The notes below the pieces were generated by a model that saw only the letters and a list, made by a program, of their open reading frames with translations, had not been told where the DNA came from and did no database searches. Shown one piece after another: positions 11,044 through 21,563 of a stretch of DNA of 64,000 nt; position 1 is the first letter of the stretch, and each line of letters opens with the position of its first letter. Location: the NCBI GenBank assembly GCA_033220425.1, contig CM065651.1, positions 4,588,001 to 4,652,000 on the forward strand, written 5' to 3'. Source of the DNA: Lepraria neglecta (Eukaryota > Ascomycota > Lecanoromycetes > Lecanorales > Stereocaulaceae). A program made the translations under genes and the position numbers.

Positions 11044-12043
11044 CTAAGAATATTTTGCACTGTTCTGCAATATGTAGACAAGCCGATCTTCCCTGATTTT
11101 ATCCGTCCCGTCTTTAAGACTGCAGATGTTTGTAATTCGGTGTATCGTTCTGGTGAGCGTCTTCTGTCCGTTGCCGTTCAGTGGGCCCAAGAGCCAGCTT
11201 GAAAATGCTGTTCTAGCTCGGATAAATCCTTGTAGATGTTGTAGTGAGAAGGCATATCGTCCAACATAAATGTTAAATCTTGCTGGAAGTACTGCCTCTT
11301 GAATGATCCACACGCGAGAGAACCATGGACGCAAGAGCAGGTCGATCAAATGTCTCCATCTCAGGTCGGTCCACCGTGGAAGCCCAATGGATTCAGGGTC
11401 TACCTGGTACCTTTCTTCATGCCCGGAAATTATGTAGCACCTAGGGATGTCATGAGTTAATTGAACGGCATGCGCGTCGACATCGGTAGCTCTGCCAAGA
11501 AAAGCCATGCTTTTTGGCTTTTGCTGTATATTTGGCCCATCATGGCGACTTGCCGGTTCCGTTCCTCGACATTACTCTGGTCAATGCAGAGCTGGTCCGC
11601 CCAAAGCACACGCTCCACATCCTGTCTTCGAAATTGGTGAAGAGCGTCATAAAGATTCGAAGTGATCTGAATCTCCGTTTCGTTGCAGACAATGGTCTAT
11701 TTCGAAGCACATTTACCTCAAGTATAAGATAGACCGTCATATGTCGGGCCCTCGTCTAGAGAAACGTGATGTATGCTACATCGAATCTGTTCATCCCTTT
11801 GACCAGGAAGAAGATGTATCAACCGAACAGTCGTTGGCGTTTCAAGCTTCCGGTATTGAAATCGAACCGCTTTGCTGGCGGAGCTGGCTTGGAGCGAGAC
11901 TTAACACCGCGGATCTTCGCGCTGCTTCGGGTGGTCATATTTGGCTTCACTGCAGTCTGGCGAGGAGTAACGTGTCGACGAGTACAGGAAGAGACAGCGG
12001 CAGCCAGCTTCGTGGAAGCCTTCCTCTTACGGGAGTTGCCCAT
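11044..12043 (-). pseudogene. HET-domain protein gene, unit A copy 2, C-terminally truncated
   Basis: A basic N-terminal extension begins at the ATG at 12,043 (MGNSRKRKASTKLAAAVSS). After a frame change near 11,870 comes the usual HET entry (YRKLETPTTVRLIHLLPGQ, HHVSLDEGPTYDGLSYT), then LWADQLCIDQSNVEERNRQV near 11,590, and LGRATDVDAHAVQL at about 11,480. Next comes LLLRPWFSRVWIIQEAVLP near 11,330. The frame stops at 11,044 after EDRLVYILQ, so the C-terminal half present in unit B (22,079-22,970) is absent. A TGG to TGA stop sits in the SYTWG motif and a shift lies near 11,510. HET family membership is clear; this copy cannot be functional as read. Confidence 0.75.
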
Positions 12044-12485
12044 AGCGGGGAAGGGCCTCTATCTTTGTGACGAGCAGCAAACTGGCTCCAAAGGCGTCAC
12101 CATGGACGGCCGAGCCCAGCAGCTTGTGGCCTGTTCTACAGGACGAGCTTTGATGAAGATCCGATCCTACTCAAAGATGGGAGTTGAGGATGCGATTCTG
12201 CCTGAATGACAGACGTGCCTTGTCGCTCAGCCCCACAACGCTTTTCATGGTCAAAGTAGGCTTATCATGGTCCACCAATAATCAGAGATCTAAGTGACAT
12301 GGAGAATGTGTACACTTCGTTTGGGGGTGGAGCATCCCTCTCTTTCGAGTGATATCCAAAAAGAAGTCCATCTGGACTCAAAGCTGTGACGTATGTTACA
12401 AAAGCCTTGCAAGGCTATTCGTGACTTCTTCTATACATCTAACGAAGAGCGTAAAGGCCAAACTGAAACCCCATGTATTGCAAGA
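12044..12485. other. Intergenic, no gene recognised
   Basis: The stretch lies between the start of the truncated HET gene and the 3' end of the GPI-protein remnant. One boundary of the segment inverted between units A and B should fall here. Short plus-strand frames (11,741-12,209) overlap the HET N-terminus and look like shadows. Confidence 0.4.
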
Positions 12486-13203
12486 TCAAAGCGCCAACAA
12501 CACAGAACCGAGTGCTGCCACCGAGACTGCTGATACCAGAACCCCTCTCATACCCATATTTGGCGCAGCATTTTTTGCGGTAGCCGTCAGACTCACGACC
12601 GGAGCCGTATTATCCAGACTCCAAATCTGGCCCTTCGAATTATTGGTATCGCTGATAGCAAAATCCCCACTATTTGCACCATTATGATCGGTGAGGGTGT
12701 GGTTCTGGCTATCGATCATGCTGAATTGGCAAAGGTCGTAGGCTTTGTAAGGCTCAAGGGCGATTTGGACGTTGGTCATGGTAGGATCGGTGAGATTTAG
12801 GATATTGATGGATAAGTCGGGAGGATGGTTGACCCCTAGAAACGTTTATAGGTCAGATATTGAAATGGAAGGCTGTAGAGTGAGAGGACACGTACAACTG
12901 GAGTCATTCCGGAGCCAGCATTCTATCTGAAGTATTGGGAGATGGTTTGGTGCGATGACTATCCAAGATACATCGATTGTGTCTTTGTAGGAGGTGTCGA
13001 TGGTTTCGAGGAACTCATGCACAGGATAGGTATTCCATGTACGAGGGTGGTATGGTAGCCATCGAGGTCTCTTGATAGGAATATGTTGATGTAGGTGTCG
13101 AAGTAGTCGTCGACGGAAGGGCTTGTGGGGAGGCTAGAGCGGGAGTGAAGAGGAGGGCGCTGAAGAGCACAGCGAACGTGGTGTGTGCTTGGAAAGGCGG
13201 CAT
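12486..13203 (-). pseudogene. GPI-anchored surface protein gene, unit A copy, frameshifted
   Basis: The ATG at 13,203 opens a signal peptide (MPPFQAHTTFAVLFSALLF then PALASPQ). A Thr/Ser segment shared with unit B (TSTYSYQETS, IPPSYMEY) follows. A short deletion of about 8 bp relative to B after MEY shifts the frame; the shifted frame resumes with TYPVHEFLETIDTSYKDT and SWIVIAPNH. An intron (12,895-12,836, GTACGT...TCTAG) has the same position as in B. Exon 2 is fully open (DLCQFSMIDSQNHTLTDHNG, FAISDTNNSKGQIWSLDN) and ends in a hydrophobic tail (VLVSAVSVAALGSVLLAL) typical of GPI attachment. Exon 2 is 350 bp in both copies. The protein family is unnamed to me; extracellular display is inferred. 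Confidence 0.7.
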
Positions 13204-13768
13204 TGTGGGGTTCAAGGTAGACGAGGCTTTCTAAAGGCTTGTAGAAGGTGATGTTCACGATGAAGTGCTGTATCTCGGTCAGCGAGGAATACAGCACTCA
13301 TGCCAAGATACTCACATTTACAAAACCATATCGATAGGGTGCAAAGTTCAGCAGTTGATGTCGGTGAAGCAATGCGTGAGAGTAGGCCATGGGTAAAGAA
13401 GTTGCGAACATGGCCACTCCAAAACTATCAGGTGAGATGGTCAAGTGTATATTCGAGCGCCTCAGTTCTATGAATACTGGCTTGGTGTTTCGACATGGGG
13501 CTGTCACAGTGCGCTAGGTTTCGAAGACGCGCTGGGTTGTAGAACAACATCAAGCGCGTGCTGGGCAACTCCCATTCGCCGGCGGCGAAGGGCACGAGCA
13601 CAGACCCTGCCATTCTAGCGTCTGGAATGCATATCCTTCCAGACTGTTCCAGCGAGCATGTTTCCAATGCAACAATACTGAATGTTTCAAATGTTTGGGT
13701 GGGATGCAAATATGGGACCAAAGAGTAGTAAACATCCAATCATTTGATAGGGCTGAATGTTTCGCTTA
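13204..13768. other. 5' flank of GPI gene, homologous to 26,590-27,138 inverted
   Basis: Reverse-complemented, this flank matches the region upstream of the unit B GPI gene (tcagccctatcaaatgattgg versus tcagccctaccaaacaattgg; gaactgaggcgc and tcacctgatag shared). Minus-strand frames here (13,428-13,739) are not conserved as protein with B and I do not call them. Confidence 0.5.
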
Positions 13769-14052
13769 GAAGGATTCACCCCCTAACCGTCTACCCTTCT
13801 TAACTCGACAGAAACAGCATTTGATACAAAACTTTTGCCAACAATGTTATAGAATAATCGATTATCTACAACTTTCATACCAAAATCTTTATCACTGCTT
13901 AGCTAAATCGCAAGTTATACATTTGACTGGGTAACCCCCCACCAAGGGCCCTAAAGGGAGAAACCCGGAGCCAGAAAATAGAAAGTTCCGGGGGGTCAGC
14001 CTCACAAGGCTAGGCGGTCCGGGGGTGTGGACGGTTAGGGGGTGAATCCTTC
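13769..14052. mobile_element. MITE, 284 bp, TA target duplication
   Basis: Perfect 23-bp terminal inverted repeats (GAAGGATTCACCCCCTAACC and on to GTC) are flanked by TA on both sides (13,767-13,768 and 14,053-14,054). The TA duplication and size fit a non-autonomous Tc1/mariner or pogo-type element. There is no coding capacity. The matching place in unit B (near 26,580) lacks it, so it inserted after the 11-kb duplication. Confidence 0.88.
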
Positions 14053-14054
14053 TA

Positions 14055-15257
14055 CTTCTTTGAGCTTAGCTCGGTTGCAGAAAAGGGAGTTGAAGTACGG
14101 GTCCCGGTATAGTTGGCATTCTGATTATTGGGGTTGCTAAGGAAAAATGTGGGCGGAGGCCCCTATTTACATGCTTTTGCCAATCTCGGCAGACCTCCCT
14201 TCTCTGTTGCAGCCGCCAAAGCGAGCGTTGCTAAATTTGGTCCATGTCACAACTTTCGACTTTCAAAAATTTGACACATCTCATCGCCTGACGGCTAGCT
14301 TCTTCTTCTAAAGAATGTGGCATGATATTGGTATACAGAACGATTGCGTCATGCTGATAAGGGAGGATGTTCAGCTTACCAGCCCAGAAGAGCCGGCGAA
14401 ATGCTGGCACTAGAAGCGAAGGACCGTCTAGGAGGACGAACCCCAACTCTAGTCTTGTAGCTGTTTCGTACAAGATTCCTGTTCCCACGAGCAAGGTCTG
14501 ACTATGTACCGTTTGATGACGAGTCCACCGATGACGCTGACCAAATCCGTTTGTCGAACACTCCACCCAGCTCTTGCGTCCATGACTAGATCTCCCTTGA
14601 GCTATGTCATGTCATTTTACTTGTGGATGTGGCTTGTTATGGTGCATCCCATGCAAGTCTTATCCCTGACAGGGATGAATGATAAGCAGCCGGTGGGCGA
14701 TCCGTTCGCTTCCTGCGTTACAACACTCGCGCGTCTTGACTAAGGTACCATCATCCCAATTGGGCAGCTCTAGATCTTTTCTCAGAAATTTGAGGACCGC
14801 AAACCACTGTGTATTTCAAAAGTCTACAACAAGGTATTGATTAGGTCATAGACGCCCAAATTAGCATTTTGGCCTCATTGTTCCAGTTTCGAAAGACACG
14901 AAATAGCTCACAACAACGCAACCTTGCTGGATTGTTGCTAGTTAGTCGTCAAATCTGGACTTCCAAGGCTCGAGTATCCAGCACCACGTTGAACGCACAG
15001 TCGACAATCAGAAATGCAATAACGTGCATCGGTTTATCCGTTCTCTAGCACGCGGATCTTTGGTATAATCTTGGGCCTGAATCCTTCCCTAATGACTCAA
15101 ACCATGTTTTCAAGCATTTGGAGCTTTGAAGGCTTTGGGCCTTGAATTACATCGATCCTTCGTGTTTCGAGAGCTTTGTTGTTGGTGTTTGTTCAATTTC
15201 AGAGGCTCTTATTCGACGAAGCCACAGATCCTTCGCGGCAAGTGAAATTGTATAAAG
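14055..15257. other. Intergenic between GPI and secreted-protein genes (unit A)
   Basis: About 1.2 kb with only short frames (14,231-14,566 minus; 14,504-14,743 plus). No motif or conservation with the unit B counterpart region (25,298-26,580) is visible by eye. It would hold the divergent promoters of the flanking gene pair. Confidence 0.4.
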
Positions 15258-16460
15258 ATGACCCTTCGAACTCACGAGGTAAAGAGTGTCTCTCACAGTT
15301 TTTGGTCAATTGTATTCTCCTATCATCCGGATTATCTTTTCGCTATCATATATAAGACCCATTGCCGTGGCCATATACAGTGTTGTTTTCCTATTTTGCC
15401 TTGTAGCAATAGGCAAGGCAGGTCCCCAGCTCATGAATAGACAAGCGAGTGCCCAAGTCATGGCGGATCATGACTGCCTCAACCCAGACCATACAACGCG
15501 GACTGTGGTAAGAGTCTTCTAATGATCTGATCAATCAATGAAAGGGGTGGCACTGACATTCGTCTCAACATAGCACATCAATAACTGCAAACCTAAGCTC
15601 CAAATCGATGCAACTGGAACATGTGGCCCGCTGACTTATCTCAACGGCGTAAGTAAACTTCAACTATATTCTTTACCTAGCTGACTGATTCATTAGTGTA
15701 CCGCATATTGCCAAGTCAGTGTCAGCTAGGACTTCGGCATGGAAGGTCCTTTCACACAAAGCTACTGTGGCAAGCATGACGCATGCTCAATTACAAGCAC
15801 TGTCTCAGCTTCTTTTACGAGCCAGTTCCAATTCAATCTTGGGGGCACAGTCAATAGCCGGTCCTTGGAGATGAGAGACGGCGATAGAAGTCCATCCGTT
15901 CCCACTCTGAAAGCCGCATTCAAAGTTGGCGCAACGTGGATGTGGACCGACTCATACACCAATGCAACAGCAACCAGTCACACCAAGCCACCACAACTAG
16001 ACGCTGGTGACGGCAAATGTGGCTATTGGACCTTTGTCCCTTACTATGTCACGTAAGTAGCTGCCGCTGATGTCAAGACCTTAGAGGCTCTGATGCTAGT
16101 TCTGTAAGATCATGCGGGACCCTTACTACAGGCCAATGGACTCAGGGCTCAGACCCTTCCAAGGCCGGTTGTGACTACGTCAAAAACATTGGAAACTGGT
16201 GTCAAACTGTGCCTTATGTCGATGACAATGGTGCTCCAGCAAGCGAGACTCTCTTTGTCGCAACAAATTGCAACGACCGGTGGCCTATTAGCTTCTGCTG
16301 GCAAGATCCTGTCTACCTGCTCCCTGGTATCTCGAATAATGCAACCGTCTACAGCGACTATGTTATAGCTCATGAGGACTAAAATATCAACGAGCCGGAA
16401 ATGGCTTCGGCGGATCGTCTCTGCTTGGATGGTCTTCCACCTTTCGATGAAGGACGATAG
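15258..16460 (+). pseudogene. Secreted cysteine-rich protein gene, unit A copy, broken
   Basis: A hydrophobic leader (SVVFLFCLVAIG) is followed by exons separated by at least three introns with good GT/AG ends (about 15,509-15,573, 15,651-15,698 and 16,053-16,099). Recognisable blocks shared with unit B are CxxYCQVSVS, ATW with an SYTNATAT segment, CGYWTFVPYYVT, CGTLTTGQW and NWCQTVPY, then FVATNC. Spaced cysteines and several N-glycosylation sites suggest an extracellular protein. The pattern of alternating Ser/Thr strands ending in a Cys-anchored C-terminal part resembles beta-pore-forming (aerolysin-like) proteins, but this is a guess and no family is claimed. The copy looks broken in a few places; breaks are not itemised. 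The start is uncertain. Confidence 0.55.
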
Positions 16461-17364
16461 TGGCAACGATAACAACTTCTGGGAGAGCGGCGATGCTAGC
16501 AGCGCACCACCGGCATCATCCACCGACATTTAAACATTTAGAAGGACGCTGCGCCTGAGCTAGTACCCCAACACGCAGGCAAACACATAGGGGCACATAG
16601 ATCAATGAAAATTCTTGCGGTAGTGCAGGTCAATGCTGCGCATCAGCATTCCAGTCCAAGACCTCACCACCGATCGTATCTACTTGATCCTACATCACAC
16701 CAACTTTCAATCGCTAAAAAAGAACCCGGAACGATAACAAAAAGTGGCCGAAACCTCACGTGTGCCTCCCTTTGAGGGTGTTGCACAGTGCCTCAAAAGC
16801 TAGTCAATACCGCTACTTCGGACAGCTAGGATCATCCTTCAAATTACCAGATACGCCTTTGATTCGCAACCGTGCGCTCCGTATTCGGGGGCACAAAGCC
16901 CATGCTCTGAGTATGAATCAGCCTCAGCTCGTGGGAGTTTGCTGCAAGGGCCATGATGCGCAATGATGCGCCGCTTCATTGTCGCAATCTCGGCCACTTT
17001 CACGTCCGAACAATCATCTGATTGCTCTCATCCAAAGTGCTTACCTTCCTCTGCGGCTTCGGCTCTTTCGAAGTCTTACAGAGGACAATGAACACATGGA
17101 ATCGGATACTTAGACTCTCCCATGCGATTCCACTCTCAACTCCTTGCAGCTTCTACATCACGGAGCCAACTTCGAGCTCAAACATCTGAATCATAAGTCA
17201 TTAATAGAATCTCAAAAACCTCTCTCTTAATAGTAGAACCTAAATCTCCTTATGGTAAGGGAACTATACTACCCGACGAGAGCTAGAAATCTACTACACC
17301 TTCAATATCACAGACCCAGAAGAAGCTTCCCAGGACGTGACAAGCTATAAACACCGTACCAGGC
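16461..17364. other. Intergenic, no gene recognised
   Basis: About 900 bp between the secreted-protein remnant and the small hypothetical gene. The last 200 bp (leaf sequence ctctcttaatagta...ggtaaggg) matches 28,650-28,797 upstream of the unit B copy, so it is the shared promoter region of that gene. The frame 16,760-16,966 shows no motif. Confidence 0.4.
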
Positions 17365-17820
17365 ATGCTCCTCCTCTACACCCTTACCCCCTTTAGTAAC
17401 GCGGCAGGCTTAATATACGTCTACGTCCCCGCGGATGGCTCCGAGCCCTATAGACGCCATATTAGCCTCATCAACAGAACCGACGAAACCGGTATCTTAT
17501 TCTACTTCCCCGACGCTCGCGAATTTTGGGACGAGCTGCCACTGCGAACGGCCTATATACTATTTATTATGTAGAAGAGCAACGAACGCCGTCTCGCGAA
17601 TGGCATTTATCTCGTCTTTTCTGGGACTGTAAATAGTGGCTTGCATTTGAATAAATGGTTGTCTAGATGCCGATATGATATTTATGGCGATGTGATTGTT
17701 CTTAAGCTTTTTGGTATTGCGCCGCCTAGGAAGGGGTTTCCAGATTATATTCATATGCCTGAGGAGCTGTGTTATCCGTCTGTGTTGAGTAAGATGTTTG
17801 AGGCTATCAATACGCTGTAG
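17365..17820 (+). pseudogene. Small hypothetical gene H2, unit A copy
   Basis: I do not recognise the family. The ATG at 17,365 begins MLLLYTLTPFSNAAGLIYVY. The block VPADGSEPYRRHISLINRTD and the following FYFPDAREFWDELPLRTA are shared with unit B at high identity. One in-frame TAG (17,572-17,574) lies where B has TGG in the VVWKSNE segment, a G to A change. Downstream the same frame stays open (KSNERRLANGIYLVFSG, KWLSRCRYDIYGDVIVLKL, EELCYPSVLSKMFEAINTL) to the terminal TAG at 17,818. Without the stop the product would be about 151 residues. No signal peptide or membrane segment is evident. Conservation of protein blocks in two diverged copies argues that it was a real gene. Confidence 0.6.
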
Positions 17821-18232
17821 ATGATGTGTTAGGGGAGAGCGGGGTTTTCCTAGTAAGGATTTCGGACAGTTCTTGTAGTAGAATTTCGTAGGCTTTATAA
17901 GGGGCGCACACTATGGTGGATCTACTGTCTTCAAATACTTCTGACACAATGCAAACTTCGGAGCTGAGCTACTGTTGAGGTCTTCAGCGAACCTCAGCTG
18001 TAGACTTTCCTGAATGGAACTTGTATAGAAACGTGCAACCCCATGGCCAACCTCTGGACCTTCATACGGTACCTTGACTATTCTCATAAGTTTAGACTAT
18101 CATAAAGAAGCAAATCCAGGTCCAGCTGTTCTGTTCTTTTGCGTGGGGCTACATGGCTGCAAGAACAGTATCCACTACTAAGTTAACTCTTTACAGTCGA
18201 GGCACTGTGCTATACCCTCTGCCATCAGCCTC
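17821..18232. other. 3' end of duplication unit A
   Basis: No gene. The sequence matches 29,252-29,612 along its length and ends at the junction with unit B near 18,232 (gccatcagcctc followed by ttgaagatg). The matching copy at 29,612 continues into unrelated sequence. Confidence 0.65.
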
Positions 18233-18399
18233 TTGAAGATGAACGGAAATTCGTATGTTGGAAATTGAACTTGAAAAGGAGTGGATGAGGAAGTAGAGGG
18301 CGTATTTACACAGGAATGGGCACTTGAGCAACTGACATAGGAAAGACGTAGGCAACACGGCAACACAGCAATATGCTGCAACTTAAGCAGCTGATACAA
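18233..18399 (-). pseudogene. 5' fragment of hypothetical gene H1 at duplication junction
   Basis: On the minus strand, SCSSAHSCVNTPSTSSSTPF and VQFPTYEFPFIF correspond to SCSSAISSVTQPSNSSYTAL and VQPPAYRLPFTF of the copy at 7095-7348. Similarity ends at 18,233, where the sequence joins the 3' end of unit A. The open frame runs on to 18,178 only through junction sequence, so the last residues are not part of the family. It is a breakpoint relic. Confidence 0.55.
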
Positions 18400-19247
18400 A
18401 GCGCGGCGACAAAAGACTAGCCATCACGGAATTTACATGGCTATCATGTAAGGAATCTTTGAAGCCACTTGTTGTTTTAGTCAATCAATTATGATTGCCA
18501 TGCATCGCATGTTCTGTCAGCAGGACCGTGACAATGAGCAATGAGCCTCAGCTATGCCGGCAAAAGGGGCTAGCTAAATAGAATATAGTGGATAAGAGAA
18601 GAAAGTCACTGAGTCAATAAGGAACTTGGACGGCTAATTTCGAATCAATCGGCCGTGTTACTAATACGTTGTACTTTTTGCTTTTCAATTCATTGTTGTG
18701 CACTTCATGCTCGGATCTGCCTTTACGCCGAGGATTCTATTGGTTCGCTGACGAGTGGAACGTAACAAATGTTCAACGGTAGTACGAGCATATCTAGAGG
18801 GAAACAGTGTGATACTTGTAAATTGCAACGCCATTGAAAGAGGCACGTGGTTCTGAGTCCCAAATGGCTGAGCAGCTTCTACAAATTATTGCACTTGAAA
18901 GTCGGAAAAAACTTCAATGCAAAATATCCTTGTATAACGAGCGATGAGGGCTATAAGCGATAGGAGATCTTCACAGGGGTTTGCCTGGGCTAGTTCTGCC
19001 AAGACCTTAAGGCGCTCTTGGCGCAAAGTTCTGCAGGCACAGCCACCACTGCTTCAGGCACTGCCCTGCGCACTCACATAGAAATACCCTTCTAGCAGCA
19101 CAATTTCAAGATCCTCCGCGGCTACTCCAAATTTGTTTCACAATAAGTCATTCACCAGGAGAGCGCCCTAAATTCAAGAACGCCTCTATCTGGGAATCCT
19201 CCCATGAGACAGACCGTCAAAAGGAGGAAGTCGATGAGCCTAGGAGT
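18400..19247. other. Upstream region of HET gene, unit B
   Basis: The part to about 18,680 matches unit A. The remainder (18,690-19,247) has no counterpart in A, because A lost this promoter and the 5' half of the gene. No further gene is recognised. Confidence 0.45.
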
Positions 19248-20438
19248 ATGGAACGGTATTGGAACAATCTAGGTCTGCCAATCTCCAAAGAAGATCCACG
19301 ATCTGGTATCCAAGGGGGAAGGTTTGGAGACCTTTGAATCTCTCCAAGCGAGAGATAAGGCTGGCAGTGCTAGATCCAAGTGAACATTTCGAGAACCAGC
19401 CTGTGTGCAATTTAAGAATCGTATCGTTGGACGATGCTCTGGATTGACGCTATTTGTATCAATCAGGCATTCAAAAAGGAGCGCAATTACCAGGTAGAGT
19501 TGATGAAGTTCATATACTATGATGCTTCTGTCGTGAGAGTCTGGCTTGGCGAGGAATCAGATGGCAGCCACTCAGCGATAAAGATTCTTGATAGGTTCAG
19601 TCGCGGAACATCTCTCCAGGAGATCAAACGAAATCACAGAAAGCCATTGAAAAGAAAAAAAACAAGTAGAAGGCCTGATTCAGCTTCTTGAAAGGCCATA
19701 GTGGAAAAGGGTCTAGGTTCTTCAGGAAGTTGCTCTCGCTAAGGAAGTCACGGTGCACTGCGGAAATGACTCCATAGAGTATGAAAGCTTTTTGGACTCG
19801 TCAAGAACCATTCGTACCTCCTGGATTCATCGTAGCTATCGAACCAGATCGATCAGTCGGTGATTTCCGCGGCCGACCAAGCTCTACATGATGTTTTTGG
19901 CCATCTGAACTGGATATTTGATTCAGGGTCGGACATGACGGGTCATCAGAGGAGATGGCGGAAGTTCTATGACCTCAACAGCAAGCCCCTGACCTATTAC
20001 GAAGACTTGGATTTGCATTTCTGGAGGCTCATCAGTAATGACTGTCAGTACCGAATAACAAGACCGCCGGACGGAGAGTATATGATCGATCCACTCAAGC
20101 TATTTCACACTTGGCTTGACAGGATAGAGAAATCAACTAAAATTCTCCAAAGGTCTTAGGCCGACAACGCTAACTTTGCTATTGTTGCTGCTTGAACTGG
20201 GCGCCAACTTTTCTGCACCGAGAATGGCTATGTGGGGACTGGTCCGCCGGACTTGGAGCCGGGTGACTTGATATACGCTCTGGCAGGAGGGCCGTACCTT
20301 TATGTCCTGCGATCATTGCCAAATTCCCAGAAACGCTGGACTTTCAACTTGATCGGAAATTACTACGTCCAAGGTTTCATGTATGGAAACACTTTAGAGG
20401 GCCGAGGCAATAAATTCCATGATATCTATCTGACATAG
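19248..20438 (+). pseudogene. HET-domain protein gene, unit B copy 1, internally deleted
   Basis: The N-terminal entry PLNLSKREIRLAVLDPSEHF and CNLRIVSLDD (about 19,330-19,440) joins directly to LWIDAICINQAFKKERNYQV (19,438 on). The usual SYxWG segment between them is therefore deleted. MKFIYYDASVVRVWLGEE follows. In the next block LERP-WKRV-VLQEVALAKE near 19,690, two Trp codons of the family have become TAG. About 650 bp present in unit A (DPRDAIYGFLG and ELPSW region) is missing here. The C-terminal part is preserved (GRQLFCTENGYVGTGPPDLE, PGDLIYALAGG, YYVQGFMYG) and ends HDIYLT at 20,438. The start is uncertain. It is a HET incompatibility-type remnant. Confidence 0.75.
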
Positions 20439-20592
20439 TCTGCCAGTGCTGGCGCCTGCTCGGAGAGATGGTCTTTTTCCTTCTCCGCGCCCCACAAATT
20501 GACCACGAGTATATGCACTATAAGGTGCCTAATATGTGCTCGGAGCGTAAGTCCCATACACATAACTTCTCAGGCCAAAGTCATTCTTTCAA

Positions 20593-21563
20593 TCAGAAAA
20601 TCCGCTTCCCAACCATCCTCATGAAATCACCAAGCAGTGCGCCTCCATCCTCGATCATCAAATCCCGAAAGCCATCATCCTTCATTAAAGTATCCATCTC
20701 ATACCCAACATAGTGCGTCATCAAAGTTCGTATATCCTCAACACCCTCCGTAGACTCGCCAGTGTTTTCATAGACATAGCGAAGGAGCGCAATGATGTCG
20801 CCAGTACGCTCATTGTGAAGGTTGAAAATAGCCAGCATGGCCTGGAGCTCCTCCAGAGCTAGGGCCTTGAGAGGCCGAATGTCGTACTTCTCGGCGAAGA
20901 CATAGAGGCGCGCGTGAGAGAGGAAAACCTCCGTGTAGTCTTCATTCGGCGCCTGATTCTCCCGAGGTTGAGGTAGACTGATCGAATACTTTCGGAATAT
21001 TTCCTTGCGTTTGATGAAGGATTCTTTAAGGTATTCTTTTGAGGATTGTGTGGTGGATGCATCGGCGTAAGGCACTGGAACCTCATAGCTGACCTTTTTC
21101 ACTTTCTTTGAAGATTTTTTCCGGTCGAGAAACCACTCTGCTGCTGGCTCTACTGCTGGCTCTGCTTCCGGTTCGACAGACAAATCGAATGGGAATTTGG
21201 CAGGCTCATTGACAACAACGTTTGTGTCGTTTTTCTCGTTGTCTGACGAGTTTGGTGATTCGAGATCGAGTACATACTTGGCAGCATCGTAGTATCCATT
21301 GTAAGCCCATTGAATGAAACGTACAAACGTATCATCGCCGACATCCTCGATGATTGCAAACCCTTTCTGAGCTTCAGCCATGTGGCCATTGATCATTCGA
21401 TTTAGCGGCCTTGAGTTGCGGGAGACGAGTTCAGCGTGGATGTAGAGCGGGTTGCCATCAATGATGAATTTGAAGGGTAATGACGTGTAGATGCTACTGT
21501 CTATCAATTACATATCAATAGAATAAAGAGAAAGATTGCAGACCTTTGAGCTGCAGTTGACAT
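20593..21563 (-). CDS. BTB/POZ domain protein, unit B copy (intact)
   Basis: The structure is the same as in unit A: a 20-bp first exon (21,563-21,544, MSTAAQ), a 47-bp intron (21,543-21,497, GTCTGC...ACAG) and exon 2 at 21,496-20,593, giving about 307 residues. The BTB domain (PFKFIIDGNPLYIHAELVS, MINGHMAEAQKGFAIIED, FVRFIQWAYNGYYDAAKY) spans about residues 10-85. The variable linker has imperfect EPAxEPA repeats and Lys-rich DRKKSSKKVKKV. The C-terminal half (FLSHARLYVFAEKYDIRPL, GYEMDTLMKDDGFRDLMIED) is nearly identical to the A copy. No break is seen. Differences between the two proteins are concentrated in the linker, as expected for two copies both kept under selection. Role is unknown beyond BTB-type protein interaction. 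Confidence 0.88.

Larger units (their letters stand above)
7094..18232. repeat. Tandem duplication unit A (~11.1 kb)
   Basis: Direct comparison shows the same gene series twice at an offset of about 11.1-11.4 kb. Anchors include ttgaag at 7095 versus 18,233, the BTB stop at 9465 versus 20,593, and the small hypothetical gene at 17,365 versus 28,798. The 3' flank 17,880-18,232 matches 29,300-29,612 (for example GGGGCGCACACT followed by GGATCTACTGTCTTC in both), which fixes the A/B junction near 18,232. Divergence is substantial by eye, roughly a quarter to a third of noncoding positions, so the duplication is old. Unit A differs from B by an inverted GPI/secreted segment, a MITE at 13,769, loss of the 5' half of its first HET gene, and about 380 bp extra near 7,470-7,850. 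Confidence 0.85.
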
